A DNA stretch of 42,519 bases. Source: DAIOFH01 sp036745875 (GTDB lineage Bacteria > Planctomycetota > SZUA-567). The notes below the pieces were generated by a model. It was given only the letters and a program-made list of their open reading frames with translations. It was not told the origin of the DNA and did no database searches. Positions 7,930 to 15,547 of this stretch are shown here, piece after piece (position 1 is the first letter of the stretch; the number at the start of each line of letters is the position of its first letter). Both the position numbers and the translations under genes were made by a program. Location of the stretch: assembly GCA_036745875.1 (NCBI GenBank), contig DAIOFH010000020.1, forward strand, positions 1 through 42,519, written 5' to 3'.

Positions 7930-8023
7930 ACCCGGGCGGCGCATCATTTCCTCCAGCCGTTCATGTTTGTCGAGTTGCTCCGGACATGGACGGTCGACCC
8001 GGCCCTCCACCCGCCCGGGCGGG
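7930..8023 (+). other. GC-rich hairpins between binding-protein and ATPase genes
   Basis: The 194-base gap holds a self-complementary CCCGCCCGGGCGGG (8010-8023). A 9-base segment, CCCGGGCGG (7930-7938), can also pair with CCGCCCGGG at 8011-8019. Such hairpins after the binding-protein gene commonly stabilise the upstream mRNA or attenuate read-through, giving more binding protein than ATPase. No T-tract follows, so a full terminator is unlikely. Confidence 0.4.
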
Positions 8024-8088
8024 CATTACGACGCTTTTAGCTTTCGCCTCTAATCATTCCTGCACAGCCCTTAATGGAGGCTGGACAA

Positions 8089-9591
8089 ATGGAACACCCT
8101 TTACTGCGAATGGAAGGCATCACCAAACGGTTTCCCGGCGTCAAGGCGCTGGACGATCTGTCCCTCGAATTGCGGGCAGGCGAAGTCCACGCGCTTCTTG
8201 GCGAAAACGGTGCGGGGAAGTCGACGCTGATCAAAATTCTTTACGGCGTCTACAGGCCGGACGCCGGGTCCATCTTCATCGATGGCCAAAAGGTCAATGT
8301 CGAGGACGCGCAGCACGCGACCAGGCTTGGGATAGGCGTTGTCTTCCAGGAATTGAACATCTGCTCCCATCTTGATGTCGCAAATAATATTTTCCTCGGC
8401 AGGCCGAAAAACACCTTTGGCGTGATTGACGACAAGTGGCTGCACCAGGAAGCGAAGAAATTACTCACCGATACGATCAAGCTGGATATCGACCCGTACC
8501 GCCTTACCAAACACCTCAGCATCGCCGAACAACAGATGGTGGAAATAGCCAAGGTAGTATCCCGCGGCTGCCGCATCATTGTTTTCGATGAACCGACTTC
8601 CAGCCTTACCAACAACGAAATCGAACACCTCTTTGAAATCATTCTCGACCTGAAAAAACAGGGCGTCGGGATCATATATATTTCCCACCGACTGGAAGAG
8701 CTTCCCCGCATCGCCGATCGGGTCACAGTGCTCCGGGACGGACGCCATGTCCAGACCATGGGTTACAAGGACACGACAAACGACCAGCTGATCAGCCTCA
8801 TGGTCGGAAGGGAGCTCACGAACAAGTTCCCGATCCACAAGCGCACCATCGGCGACGTGATCTTCGAAGTCAAAAGCGTGAAATACAAAAACAAGCTGGA
8901 TGTCGGCAGCCTCCAGGTTCGCGCCGGTGAAATTGTCGGCCTGGCCGGCCTCGTCGGCGCGGGCCGCACAGAGTCCATGCGCGCCCTCTTCGGCGTCGAC
9001 CCGACGGATGAAAAGGAAGCGGTCCTTTTCGGCAAGACCATGCATTTCGGCACCCCCAGGGACGCGATCGACGCAGGCTTCGTCTACATGACCGAAAATC
9101 GCAAGCTATACGGCCTCTGCCAGACGCTGGACGTGGAGGAAAACATCAACCTCGCCTCCCTGGCGCAGCTTTCCGTCGGGTCCGTCATGAATGAAAGGAA
9201 AGCGGACCAGAATGCGGAACACTTCCGGGACAGGCTGGCGATCAAGACGCCCTCCATCAAGGCGAAGGCGAAAAACCTGTCGGGCGGCAACCAGCAAAAG
9301 GTCATCCTCGCCAAGTGGTTGTCCAGAAGCGCCAAGGTGTTGGTGTTCGACGAGCCCACGAGGGGGATTGACGTCGGCGCGAAATACGAGATCTATAAAC
9401 TGATGAACGAACTTTCCGACCAGGGGATAGGCATTATCATGATTTCCTCAGAGCTTCCCGAAATCCTCGGCATGAGCGACCGCGTGGTGGTCTACAGAAA
9501 CGGCCGCATTGCCGCAACCCTCGACCGCGCGGACGCCGATTCGGAAATCATCATGCAGTATGCGACGGGAGTAAAAACAGTTACGAGTTAA
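8089..9591 (+). CDS. sugar ABC transporter ATP-binding protein, two ABC domains
   Basis: A 500-residue tandem ATPase of the RbsA/MglA/AlsA type. Domain 1 has Walker A GENGAGKST (residues 38-46), a degenerate signature LSIAEQQ and Walker B IIVFDEPTSS. Domain 2 has the usual degenerate P-loop GLVGAGRTE, an intact signature LSGGNQQK and Walker B VLVFDEPTRGID. This asymmetry is normal for CUT2 importers. GGAGG at 8076-8080 sets the start at ATG 8089 rather than the in-frame ATG at 8074, which overlaps that ribosome site. It energises uptake with the binding protein at 6923 and the permease at 9674. Confidence 0.92.
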   Translation: MEHPLLRMEGITKRFPGVKALDDLSLELRAGEVHALLGENGAGKSTLIKILYGVYRPDAGSIFIDGQKVNVEDAQHATRLGIGVVFQELNICSHLDVANNIFLGRPKNTFGVIDDKWLHQEAKKLLTDTIKLDIDPYRLTKHLSIAEQQMVEIAKVVSRGCRIIVFDEPTSSLTNNEIEHLFEIILDLKKQGVGIIYISHRLEELPRIADRVTVLRDGRHVQTMGYKDTTNDQLISLMVGRELTNKFPIHKRTIGDVIFEVKSVKYKNKLDVGSLQVRAGEIVGLAGLVGAGRTESMRALFGVDPTDEKEAVLFGKTMHFGTPRDAIDAGFVYMTENRKLYGLCQTLDVEENINLASLAQLSVGSVMNERKADQNAEHFRDRLAIKTPSIKAKAKNLSGGNQQKVILAKWLSRSAKVLVFDEPTRGIDVGAKYEIYKLMNELSDQGIGIIMISSELPEILGMSDRVVVYRNGRIAATLDRADADSEIIMQYATGVKTVTS

Positions 9592-9640
9592 GAGTGAAGA
9601 GTGAAAAGTTATTTCTGCTGTAACTCTTCACTTTTAACTC
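9585..9640. repeat. imperfect inverted repeat between ATPase and permease genes
   Basis: A 20-base arm (9585-9604) pairs with 9621-9640 at 18 of 20 positions around a 16-base loop. The left arm overlaps the ATPase stop codon. The arms are built of AGTTAAGAGTGAAGAG-like purine-rich units, unlike the surrounding GC-rich genes, and resemble low-complexity interspersed repeats seen in many bacterial genomes. It probably forms an intercistronic RNA hairpin. Confidence 0.6.
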
Positions 9641-9673
9641 TCAGCTCATAACTAAATTTAAAGGAGTGCTGGA

Positions 9674-10663
9674 ATGAATAAAACGTGGGCCGACTTTTCC
9701 AATAATCCGGTCGTCAGATTTCTCGCCCCATTCACCATTCTCATAGCCATTGTGCTAGTCCTCTATATCTCGACGCCGGCGTTCGGCAATCCGCAGAACA
9801 TTTTCCAGGTGCTTCTGTCCGCGTCGGTGTATGTCATTCTTGCCATGGGCATGACTTTCGTCATGGTCGGCGGATGCATCGACTTGTCGATGGGTTCCAT
9901 CGTCGGCCTTTCCGGCGGCATCTGCCTGCTGGTTCTCAGGACGTACCAGATGCCTCTTTGGGTCGGCGTGTTGGCTGGCGTCGCCGCCGGCGCGGTCTGT
10001 GGCGCGATAAACGGCTTTATGGTTACCAAGATGAACCTGATTTCCTTTATCGCCACCCTTGGCAGCATGTGGATATTCCGTGGCGCTTTGCAATTGTTCA
10101 CCGACGGCATGACCGTGACCATTCGCCGTGCCGTGACCAGGGAAGTGCAGGATGCCCTGACGTTCCTCGGCAGCGGCAGGATCCTCGGGATTCCGGTGGC
10201 GGTATATATGTTTGTCGTTCTTGCCATTATCCTGTCGTTTGTGCTCAGGCGAACTACCTTCGGGCGCAGCCTCTATGCCGTCGGGTCTAATCCCGAAGCG
10301 GCACAGATGTCCGGGATCAGCAACAAATGGACGATCTTCAAATCCTTCGTCCTTGCCGATGCTCTTGCCGGCCTCGCCGGCGTCATGCTCGCCGCCCGAA
10401 TGGTCAGCGTCCAGGCCAACTCCGGCGAAGGCTATGAATTCGAGGGCATTTTCGCATCCGTCATCGGCGGCACCAGCATGGCCGGCGGCGAAGGCACCGT
10501 ATTGGGGGCGCTCGTCGGCGCATGCGTGGTAGCGCTCCTGCGGAACGGCCTCAACCTGAACAGCGTGAATTCGTTCTGGCAACGCGTCATCCTTGGCGTC
10601 ATCATCGTGATCGCCGTCTACGTCGATACCATGCGCACCAGGAGAAGCCGTGAAGGCGCATGA
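9674..10663 (+). CDS. sugar ABC transporter permease (RbsC type)
   Basis: A 329-residue membrane subunit of the BPD_transp_2 family (RbsC/AlsC-like) with about eight to ten hydrophobic helices. The family-typical GMTFVMVGGCIDLSMGSIVGLSG comes early, followed by NGFMVTKMNLISFIATLGSMWIFRG, RRTTFGRSLYAVGSNPEAAQMSGI (the cytoplasmic coupling loop) and GGTSMAGGEGTVLGALVGACVVALLRNGLNL. It probably forms a homodimer and completes the CUT2 importer. AAGGAG precedes the ATG. It is followed by catabolic genes, so transport and metabolism share one transcript. Confidence 0.92.
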   Translation: MNKTWADFSNNPVVRFLAPFTILIAIVLVLYISTPAFGNPQNIFQVLLSASVYVILAMGMTFVMVGGCIDLSMGSIVGLSGGICLLVLRTYQMPLWVGVLAGVAAGAVCGAINGFMVTKMNLISFIATLGSMWIFRGALQLFTDGMTVTIRRAVTREVQDALTFLGSGRILGIPVAVYMFVVLAIILSFVLRRTTFGRSLYAVGSNPEAAQMSGISNKWTIFKSFVLADALAGLAGVMLAARMVSVQANSGEGYEFEGIFASVIGGTSMAGGEGTVLGALVGACVVALLRNGLNLNSVNSFWQRVILGVIIVIAVYVDTMRTRRSREGA

Positions 10664-10694
10664 TTTTTTTACCTCAAACAAGAAAGGCTCTCGA

Positions 10695-11333
10695 ATGGAA
10701 CTGCAATTCGCGCTCGATATGATCACCGAAGAAAAGGGCATGGAAGTCGCCGTCAAGGTCAAAGACCTGATAGATGTCCTGGAATTGGGAACGCCCTTTG
10801 TTTTCCGGTATCCGATCGAAGTGATCAGGAAGTTCAAAACAGCGCTCCCCGGCGTGCGCATGCTTGCCGACTACAAGATTTTGGACGGCGGAAGCCTGAT
10901 TGCCAAAATGGCCTTCGACGCGGGAGCGGACATCACCACCGTCTCCGCCCGCACCTGGGACGGCACCATTGATGAAGTCATCTCGGAAGCCAAGGCAAGG
11001 GGAGCCCAGGTGCTGGTGGACATGATGGGCGTGCCTGAACAGGATATCGCCAGGCGCGGAAAGGAAGTCGAGGGATTGGGCGCCGATTATATCTGTATTC
11101 ACCGTGCCGTGAGCGTCAAGGGCGCAGCCAGCCCGGAAGCAGCGCTCCAGATCCTGAGGGACGCCGTCAGCAGGGCGAAGATCGCCGTCGCCGGCGGCAT
11201 AAACCTCGATACACTCGCAAAGATCGTGCCGTACCGCCCGGACCTGGTGATTGTCGGCAGTTCCATCTCCAATTCGGATGATCCGCGTGCGACCGTGCTT
11301 GCCATGCGCGATATCATGGGGAGCGCGAAATGA
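10695..11333 (+). CDS. 3-hexulose-6-phosphate synthase-like protein (HPS/KGPDC family)
   Basis: A 212-residue TIM-barrel of the orotidine-monophosphate-decarboxylase suprafamily, aligning along its length with hexulose-6-phosphate synthases: start MELQFALDM, ELGTP, the metal/enediolate motif LADYKILDGG (DxKxxD retained), ADITTVSA, and the phosphate end AVAGGIN...IVGSSISNSDDP. HPS joins ribulose-5-phosphate and formaldehyde; its sister KGPDC decarboxylates 3-keto-L-gulonate-6-phosphate. The segment that in HPS reads roughly HxGYDxQ is HRAVSVKG here, so the exact reaction may differ. I chose ATG 10695 (AAAGG seven bases upstream, family-typical start) over a GTG 15 codons upstream that would overlap the permease. 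It overlaps the next gene by four bases. Confidence 0.85.
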   Translation: MELQFALDMITEEKGMEVAVKVKDLIDVLELGTPFVFRYPIEVIRKFKTALPGVRMLADYKILDGGSLIAKMAFDAGADITTVSARTWDGTIDEVISEAKARGAQVLVDMMGVPEQDIARRGKEVEGLGADYICIHRAVSVKGAASPEAALQILRDAVSRAKIAVAGGINLDTLAKIVPYRPDLVIVGSSISNSDDPRATVLAMRDIMGSAK

Positions 11334-11899
11334 ACGCGATCTCCCTCGGCCTTGCCGAATTCGAGATAATCAAAAAACAGGTGGAAGGCGCCGATCCCGC
11401 CGCATGCGAACTGCTCGTGGACGAACTCCAGAAGGCTAAACGGATTTTTGTCGGCGGGGCGGGAAGAAGCCTGCTGTCCATGAAAATGTTCGCCATGCGC
11501 CTGATGCAGACGAACCACACCACTTTTCTGGTCGGCGAAGTCTGCACCCCGAGTATCGGGGCGGGGGACCTCCTGGTCGTCAGTTCAGGCAAGGGAGAAA
11601 CGAAAGTGACGCTGGAAGTAGTGAAAAAAGCCAGAAAAAACGGCGCGCGCGCCGCGCTTATCACCACCAACCCGAAAGGCGGCATCGCAGCCGAGGCCGA
11701 TGTCGTCCTGACCATTCCGCCCGCTCCCGGCGTCGCGGCGACCGATTCGCCGGAAACGGCGTTCGTCAAGGAGAACCAGTCGGGGAATCTGTATGAGACC
11801 GCCTCCTTGATCGTCACCGACGGCCTGATCAGCCGCATTATGGAACGTGAGGGCCTTACCGAAGCGGTAGTGCTCAGTAACCACGCCAACTTGGAGTAG
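11330..11899 (+). CDS. 6-phospho-3-hexuloisomerase-like SIS protein (copy 1)
   Basis: A 189-residue single sugar-isomerase (SIS) domain of the phosphohexuloisomerase (HxlB/PHI) type. It has FVGGAGRSLLSMKMFAMRLMQ, the phosphosugar-binding SSGKGETKVT (equivalent to SGSGET) and the C-terminal ending HANLE seen in PHI proteins. PHI interconverts 3-hexulose-6-phosphate and fructose-6-phosphate. An ATGA overlap with the HPS-like gene indicates translational coupling and probably a shared pathway, as in known hxlAB pairs. A second, divergent paralogue lies at 14193. The region around residues 127-145 (PPAPGVAATDSPETAF) is Pro/Ala-rich. Confidence 0.87.
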   Translation: MNAISLGLAEFEIIKKQVEGADPAACELLVDELQKAKRIFVGGAGRSLLSMKMFAMRLMQTNHTTFLVGEVCTPSIGAGDLLVVSSGKGETKVTLEVVKKARKNGARAALITTNPKGGIAAEADVVLTIPPAPGVAATDSPETAFVKENQSGNLYETASLIVTDGLISRIMEREGLTEAVVLSNHANLE

Positions 11900-11903
11900 C
11901 ATT

Positions 11904-12911
11904 TTGAGCAATAACGACGTTCTCGCGAAAAACCTCGACCTGGTCTCCATTGGCGACCTGATGATCGACTTCACCTGCCTGGGGAAGAGCGACTCCGGGA
12001 TGCTGCTGTATGAGCGAAATCCCGGCGGAGCCCCCATGAATGTGGCTGCGCAACTCTCACGCCTCGGCGGCAGGGCGGCCGCAGTCGCCAGCGTCGGCGC
12101 GGACGAGCACGGCGAATATCTGCGGGACACCATGGAATCCCTTGGGGTCGACGTCGCCAATATCAGCTTTTGCCGCAACCAGGGGACGCGGCTCCTGTTC
12201 GTCTATTTCAAGGACGGGAACGACCGCTACTTCACCGACTATCGCGGAACGCGCGCGGACCTGGAACTCTCGGTTGATACGGTGGATTACGGACAGATCG
12301 AACGGACAAAGGTTCTTCTCTTTTCCCCCTTGTGCAATATTTACGAAAAACCCATTTTCAAGGCGACGCGGCGGGCAATGGAAGTCGCGGAGCAAAACGG
12401 CGTGCTTCTCGCCTTCGACCCGAACTACCGTTTCCCCTATGAAGACGACAAGTTGCGGCAGTTTGATGTTGACGCCATCAAAAACGCCCATATCCTCAAG
12501 ATGACGTCGGAGGAATTTTCCTACTACCTGAACGAGGACGACGTCATGCGAGGCACGGAAAGGCTGCTCGCCGGAAATGCCCGGATCGTCGCCGTCAGCA
12601 TGGGAAAGGACGGAAGTTTTCTTCGCAACCGCAATGGCTATGCGCACCGACCCGCCTATCGTGTTGATGCCGTGGACACGACGGGCGCGGGTGATTCGTT
12701 TATGGGATCGCTACTTTTTCAATTGACCAGGACGGGCGTGGACATAGACGCCCTGACGACGGACGAGCTTGGCAGGATCGCCGACTTCGCCAACGCCTGC
12801 GCGGGCGCTTCGACGACCAGGCGCGGGTCGCTCCTGGTAATGCCGGACCGGGAGGAGGCGCTTCGCGTCATGGAGACCATGCCCAAGTCCGGAGTGGTGT
12901 CGTTGGTATAA
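11904..12911 (+). CDS. PfkB-family carbohydrate kinase
   Basis: A 335-residue ribokinase/PfkB-family kinase. Signature 1 is GGAPMNVAAQLSRLGGRAA near the N terminus; signature 2 is DTTGAGDSFMGSLLF, with the catalytic base Asp and the anion hole. The substrate lid region (RYFTDYRGTRADLEL) and FDPNYR are typical of fructokinase/KDG-kinase-like members. The start is TTG at 11904, four bases after the previous stop, with GGAG eight bases upstream; there is no suitable ATG nearby. It presumably phosphorylates the imported sugar, giving a 6-phosphate or 1-phosphate for the HPS/PHI-like enzymes. Exact substrate unknown. Confidence 0.9.
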   Translation: MSNNDVLAKNLDLVSIGDLMIDFTCLGKSDSGMLLYERNPGGAPMNVAAQLSRLGGRAAAVASVGADEHGEYLRDTMESLGVDVANISFCRNQGTRLLFVYFKDGNDRYFTDYRGTRADLELSVDTVDYGQIERTKVLLFSPLCNIYEKPIFKATRRAMEVAEQNGVLLAFDPNYRFPYEDDKLRQFDVDAIKNAHILKMTSEEFSYYLNEDDVMRGTERLLAGNARIVAVSMGKDGSFLRNRNGYAHRPAYRVDAVDTTGAGDSFMGSLLFQLTRTGVDIDALTTDELGRIADFANACAGASTTRRGSLLVMPDREEALRVMETMPKSGVVSLV

Positions 12912-12924
12912 AAAGGAACCCCCT

Positions 12925-14154
12925 ATGCCGTTGGATAAAAAAGGGAAGAACCTCGACGATCTCCAGGACCTGAACCGTGCGCAGATAATTCGTTATCTGG
13001 CGATGAACGAAGGCTGTTCGCGGGTGGACATTGCCAAGGCCACCGGTCTGAAGCAGGCCTCCATCACCAAGATCATGCATTCGCTGATGGAAAACAATGT
13101 GGTGGTCGAAACCGGTTTCACCGAAGGCCTGAAAGGCCGCCGTTCCATCGGGCTATCCCTGAACTATGCCAAATCCCTTGTCGTGGGCGTGAAGATCTCC
13201 TGGGAGCGCCTGACGATAGGCCTCTTCGACCTCAAGGCGCAGCGCTACGGCGAGGTTTATACATCTTCTTTCGACTTTCTTGACAGGGCGGCTGCTGAAA
13301 ATGTCGTGGAACTCATTACCGACACGGTCAAGCGCCTTATGGAGGAGCATCCCAATATCGTCACAGTCGGCGTGGCGGTTCCGGGACCGTTCCATCGCGG
13401 CAACGGTTCCGTGTTTATTGCGGTGGAAGGCAGAAGCGGGCGCATGTATTACCCGTTCCTCGGTGAACTGCGCGCCAGGATCGCCCTGCCTATAGTCATG
13501 GATCACGACGCCAACGCCGGGGCGCTCGGCTATTGGTGGTTCAGGACCAACTGCGACAGCAGGATGGCCCTCATGTACCTTCTCGCCAGCGAAGGTATCG
13601 GCGGCGGCGTGGTGTCGAAGGGGCAGATCTTCACCGGCCAGCGCGGCCATTCGGCCGAGATCGGACATCTTCTGGTCGACAATCAGGGTGGCCGGGAATG
13701 CGTATGCGGCGGTCACGGATGCCTTGACGCCTATGCCAGCAGCCTTGCCGTGGAGCGGCGGGCAAGGGGTCTGTTGCAGCAACATCCGGACAGCGTTCTC
13801 GCCGGGAAAAAGAAGATAGACATCTCCCGGATCTTCGCCGCCATGCACAAAGGCGACCTGCTGGCGGAAAAACTGGTGCATGAAGCCGGCCAGTATATGG
13901 GTTATGGTTTTGCTTCCCTGATCCCGATCTTCGACCCGGACCTGATCGTGGTGGGCGATTTGATGGCTGGCGGCGGCGACATCCTGCTTGCAGGCATCAA
14001 CGACACCCTGGACACAATTTTGTCGCCGTTTTATAAAAAGCCGAAAATCGTTCTCGCCGATCCTGATGACGACCTGGTGCTGCTCGGCTCAGCTACCATC
14101 GCGATAGACTACGCTCTCAGGCGTCCCACCGAACTGTTGGTGGGCGGGGTTTGA
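12925..14154 (+). CDS. ROK-family transcriptional regulator
   Basis: A 409-residue NagC/XylR-type protein. An N-terminal winged helix-turn-helix (about residues 13-75: NRAQIIRYLAMNEG, then SRVDIAKATGLKQASITKIMHSLMENNVV) is fused to a ROK sugar-kinase-like domain. That domain has VGVAVPGPFH, DHDANAGALGYWW and the zinc site HSAEIGHLL followed by CVCGGHGCLDAY. ROK repressors sense a sugar or sugar phosphate. The gene lies inside the catabolic operon, so it most likely controls it, perhaps through the dyad at 6881 (inference). AAAGGA precedes the ATG. Confidence 0.9.
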   Translation: MPLDKKGKNLDDLQDLNRAQIIRYLAMNEGCSRVDIAKATGLKQASITKIMHSLMENNVVVETGFTEGLKGRRSIGLSLNYAKSLVVGVKISWERLTIGLFDLKAQRYGEVYTSSFDFLDRAAAENVVELITDTVKRLMEEHPNIVTVGVAVPGPFHRGNGSVFIAVEGRSGRMYYPFLGELRARIALPIVMDHDANAGALGYWWFRTNCDSRMALMYLLASEGIGGGVVSKGQIFTGQRGHSAEIGHLLVDNQGGRECVCGGHGCLDAYASSLAVERRARGLLQQHPDSVLAGKKKIDISRIFAAMHKGDLLAEKLVHEAGQYMGYGFASLIPIFDPDLIVVGDLMAGGGDILLAGINDTLDTILSPFYKKPKIVLADPDDDLVLLGSATIAIDYALRRPTELLVGGV

Positions 14155-14192
14155 TTTTATCTATTGGGAATCATGCGCACAGGAATCATGAA

Positions 14193-14762
14193 ATGTCGGA
14201 CAAGGAAATTTTGCAGCAGTGCCGGGAGCTCGTTTTGGCTGAGACGAGGACAGCCCTGGAAGCAATAAACGAAGACGAGACCTTGGCGTTTCTTGCCGCT
14301 CTGGCAAATGCCGAGACCATATTCTGCCTCGGAGTCGGCAGGGTCGCCCTGTCCATCTCCGCCATGGTGAAACGCCTGAATCATATTGGCATGACCGCCT
14401 ATATGGTGGGTGACTTATCCGAACCCCATGCCACCGGGAACGACCTGCTGGTCATCGCCTCCGGTTCCGGGGAGACCGCCATACCGGTCGCCATCGCCAA
14501 AGTCGCCGAAAAGAAGGGCGTGCCTATAGCCTATGTCGGCTCCAATATGGGCAGCACCATCGCCGGCCTGGCGAAAGTGAAAGTACGCATCCCGGTACGG
14601 ACAAAACTTGCCCTTACGGATGAAATAGACTCGGGTCAGATCATGAGCAGCCTTTTCGAGCAGGCGCTCCTTCTCTTCGCCGACACGATCACTCTGACCT
14701 ATTCCCGCAGCAAAGGGCTTGATCTGCCGTCGTTGTGGCGCAAGCACGCGAATCTCGAGTAG
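14193..14762 (+). CDS. 6-phospho-3-hexuloisomerase-like SIS protein (copy 2)
   Basis: A 189-residue SIS-domain protein, a second PHI-like paralogue in the operon. It has FCLGVGRVALSISAMVKRLNHIG, IASGSGETAIPVAIAKVAEKKG and the same HANLE C terminus as copy 1 (11330), but is otherwise strongly diverged. AGGA at 14181-14184 places the start at ATG 14193; the in-frame TTG at 14151 overlaps the ROK gene and lacks a ribosome site. Two PHI-like proteins in one operon may act on different sugar phosphates, form a heteromer, or include one with a sensory role. It is followed by a 92-base gap and the epimerase gene. Confidence 0.85.
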   Translation: MSDKEILQQCRELVLAETRTALEAINEDETLAFLAALANAETIFCLGVGRVALSISAMVKRLNHIGMTAYMVGDLSEPHATGNDLLVIASGSGETAIPVAIAKVAEKKGVPIAYVGSNMGSTIAGLAKVKVRIPVRTKLALTDEIDSGQIMSSLFEQALLLFADTITLTYSRSKGLDLPSLWRKHANLE

Positions 14763-14786
14763 GTCGCCGTTTTCGATTTTTCCCCT

Positions 14787-14825
14787 CACTCCGACCCCAT
14801 TTCCTCTTCTAGAACGGGGAGAGTG
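14787..14825 (+). other. imperfect hairpin before epimerase gene
   Basis: CACTC...CCCC (14787-14798) can pair with GGGG-GAGTG (14816-14825) through an internal bulge. The 92-base gap looks like a small REP-like intercistronic hairpin. No T-tract follows. Confidence 0.3.
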
Positions 14826-14854
14826 TAAACGCGGTTTTCGAACAGGAGACATTC

Positions 14855-15538
14855 ATGTTGGAACGCATTTCGCCGTCAGTTATCTGCATGGATCTCTGCA
14901 ATCTCGAACGCGATGTCAGGCTGCTTGAGCAAGCCGGCATTACCATGCTGCATGTGGATATTGTGGACGGTTACTTCAGCCCAAGCATGCCGATGGGGCT
15001 GGACGTCGTCCGCCAGTTGCGGAAAAAGACGGAGCTGCCTTTTGACGCCCATGTCATGGCTATGGAAAACGACTATTTTGTCGAGCAGCTGCTTGATATC
15101 GGCGTCAGCAACCTGTGCTTCCATGTGGAAACAGAACGGCATATCGCCAAAAAACTCAGCCAGATCCGTGGTCACGGCGTAAAGGCTGGACTCGCATTGT
15201 CTCCCGGCACGCCTCTTTCCGTCTTGGAATATGCCATTGAACTTTGCGATTTTGTCATGCTCATGCGCATCAATCCCGGCTTTGCGAGTTTTGGCGGCGA
15301 GACGCGTTACGAGTTCATGGATCAAAAGATCCGCGACCTGAAGGCGATGATTGAAAAACGCAATTTGCTGGTGAATATCGAGCTGGATGGCCGTGTCGCC
15401 ACGAGCGAGCTGTCGATGCTTCGCGGTATGGGCGCGGATGTTTTCGTCGCAGGGACTTCCTGCCTGTTTTCGGCTTCGAGGTCTCTGGAGGAGAATCTCA
15501 GGATCTTCACGCAGGAGTTGGCGGAGATGAATTCGTGA
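14855..15538 (+). CDS. ribulose-phosphate 3-epimerase family protein, AlsE-like
   Basis: A 227-residue TIM-barrel of the RPE family. Conserved elements are SPSVICMDL, HVDIVDGYFSPSMPMG (metal His/Asp), DAHVMAMEN (second His), ALSPGTPLSVLEY, MRINPGFA (phosphate loop) and ELDGRV...GADVFVAGTSCLF. The CMDL start and GADVFxxGTSxLF end recall allulose-6-phosphate 3-epimerase (AlsE) more than housekeeping Rpe, which usually has SILSADF. AlsE interconverts D-allulose-6-phosphate and D-fructose-6-phosphate; Rpe interconverts ribulose- and xylulose-5-phosphate. CAGGAG precedes the start. It is the last gene of the operon and ends 9 bases from the convergent mreC. Confidence 0.82.
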   Translation: MLERISPSVICMDLCNLERDVRLLEQAGITMLHVDIVDGYFSPSMPMGLDVVRQLRKKTELPFDAHVMAMENDYFVEQLLDIGVSNLCFHVETERHIAKKLSQIRGHGVKAGLALSPGTPLSVLEYAIELCDFVMLMRINPGFASFGGETRYEFMDQKIRDLKAMIEKRNLLVNIELDGRVATSELSMLRGMGADVFVAGTSCLFSASRSLEENLRIFTQELAEMNS

Positions 15539-15547
15539 CCGGTCGCT

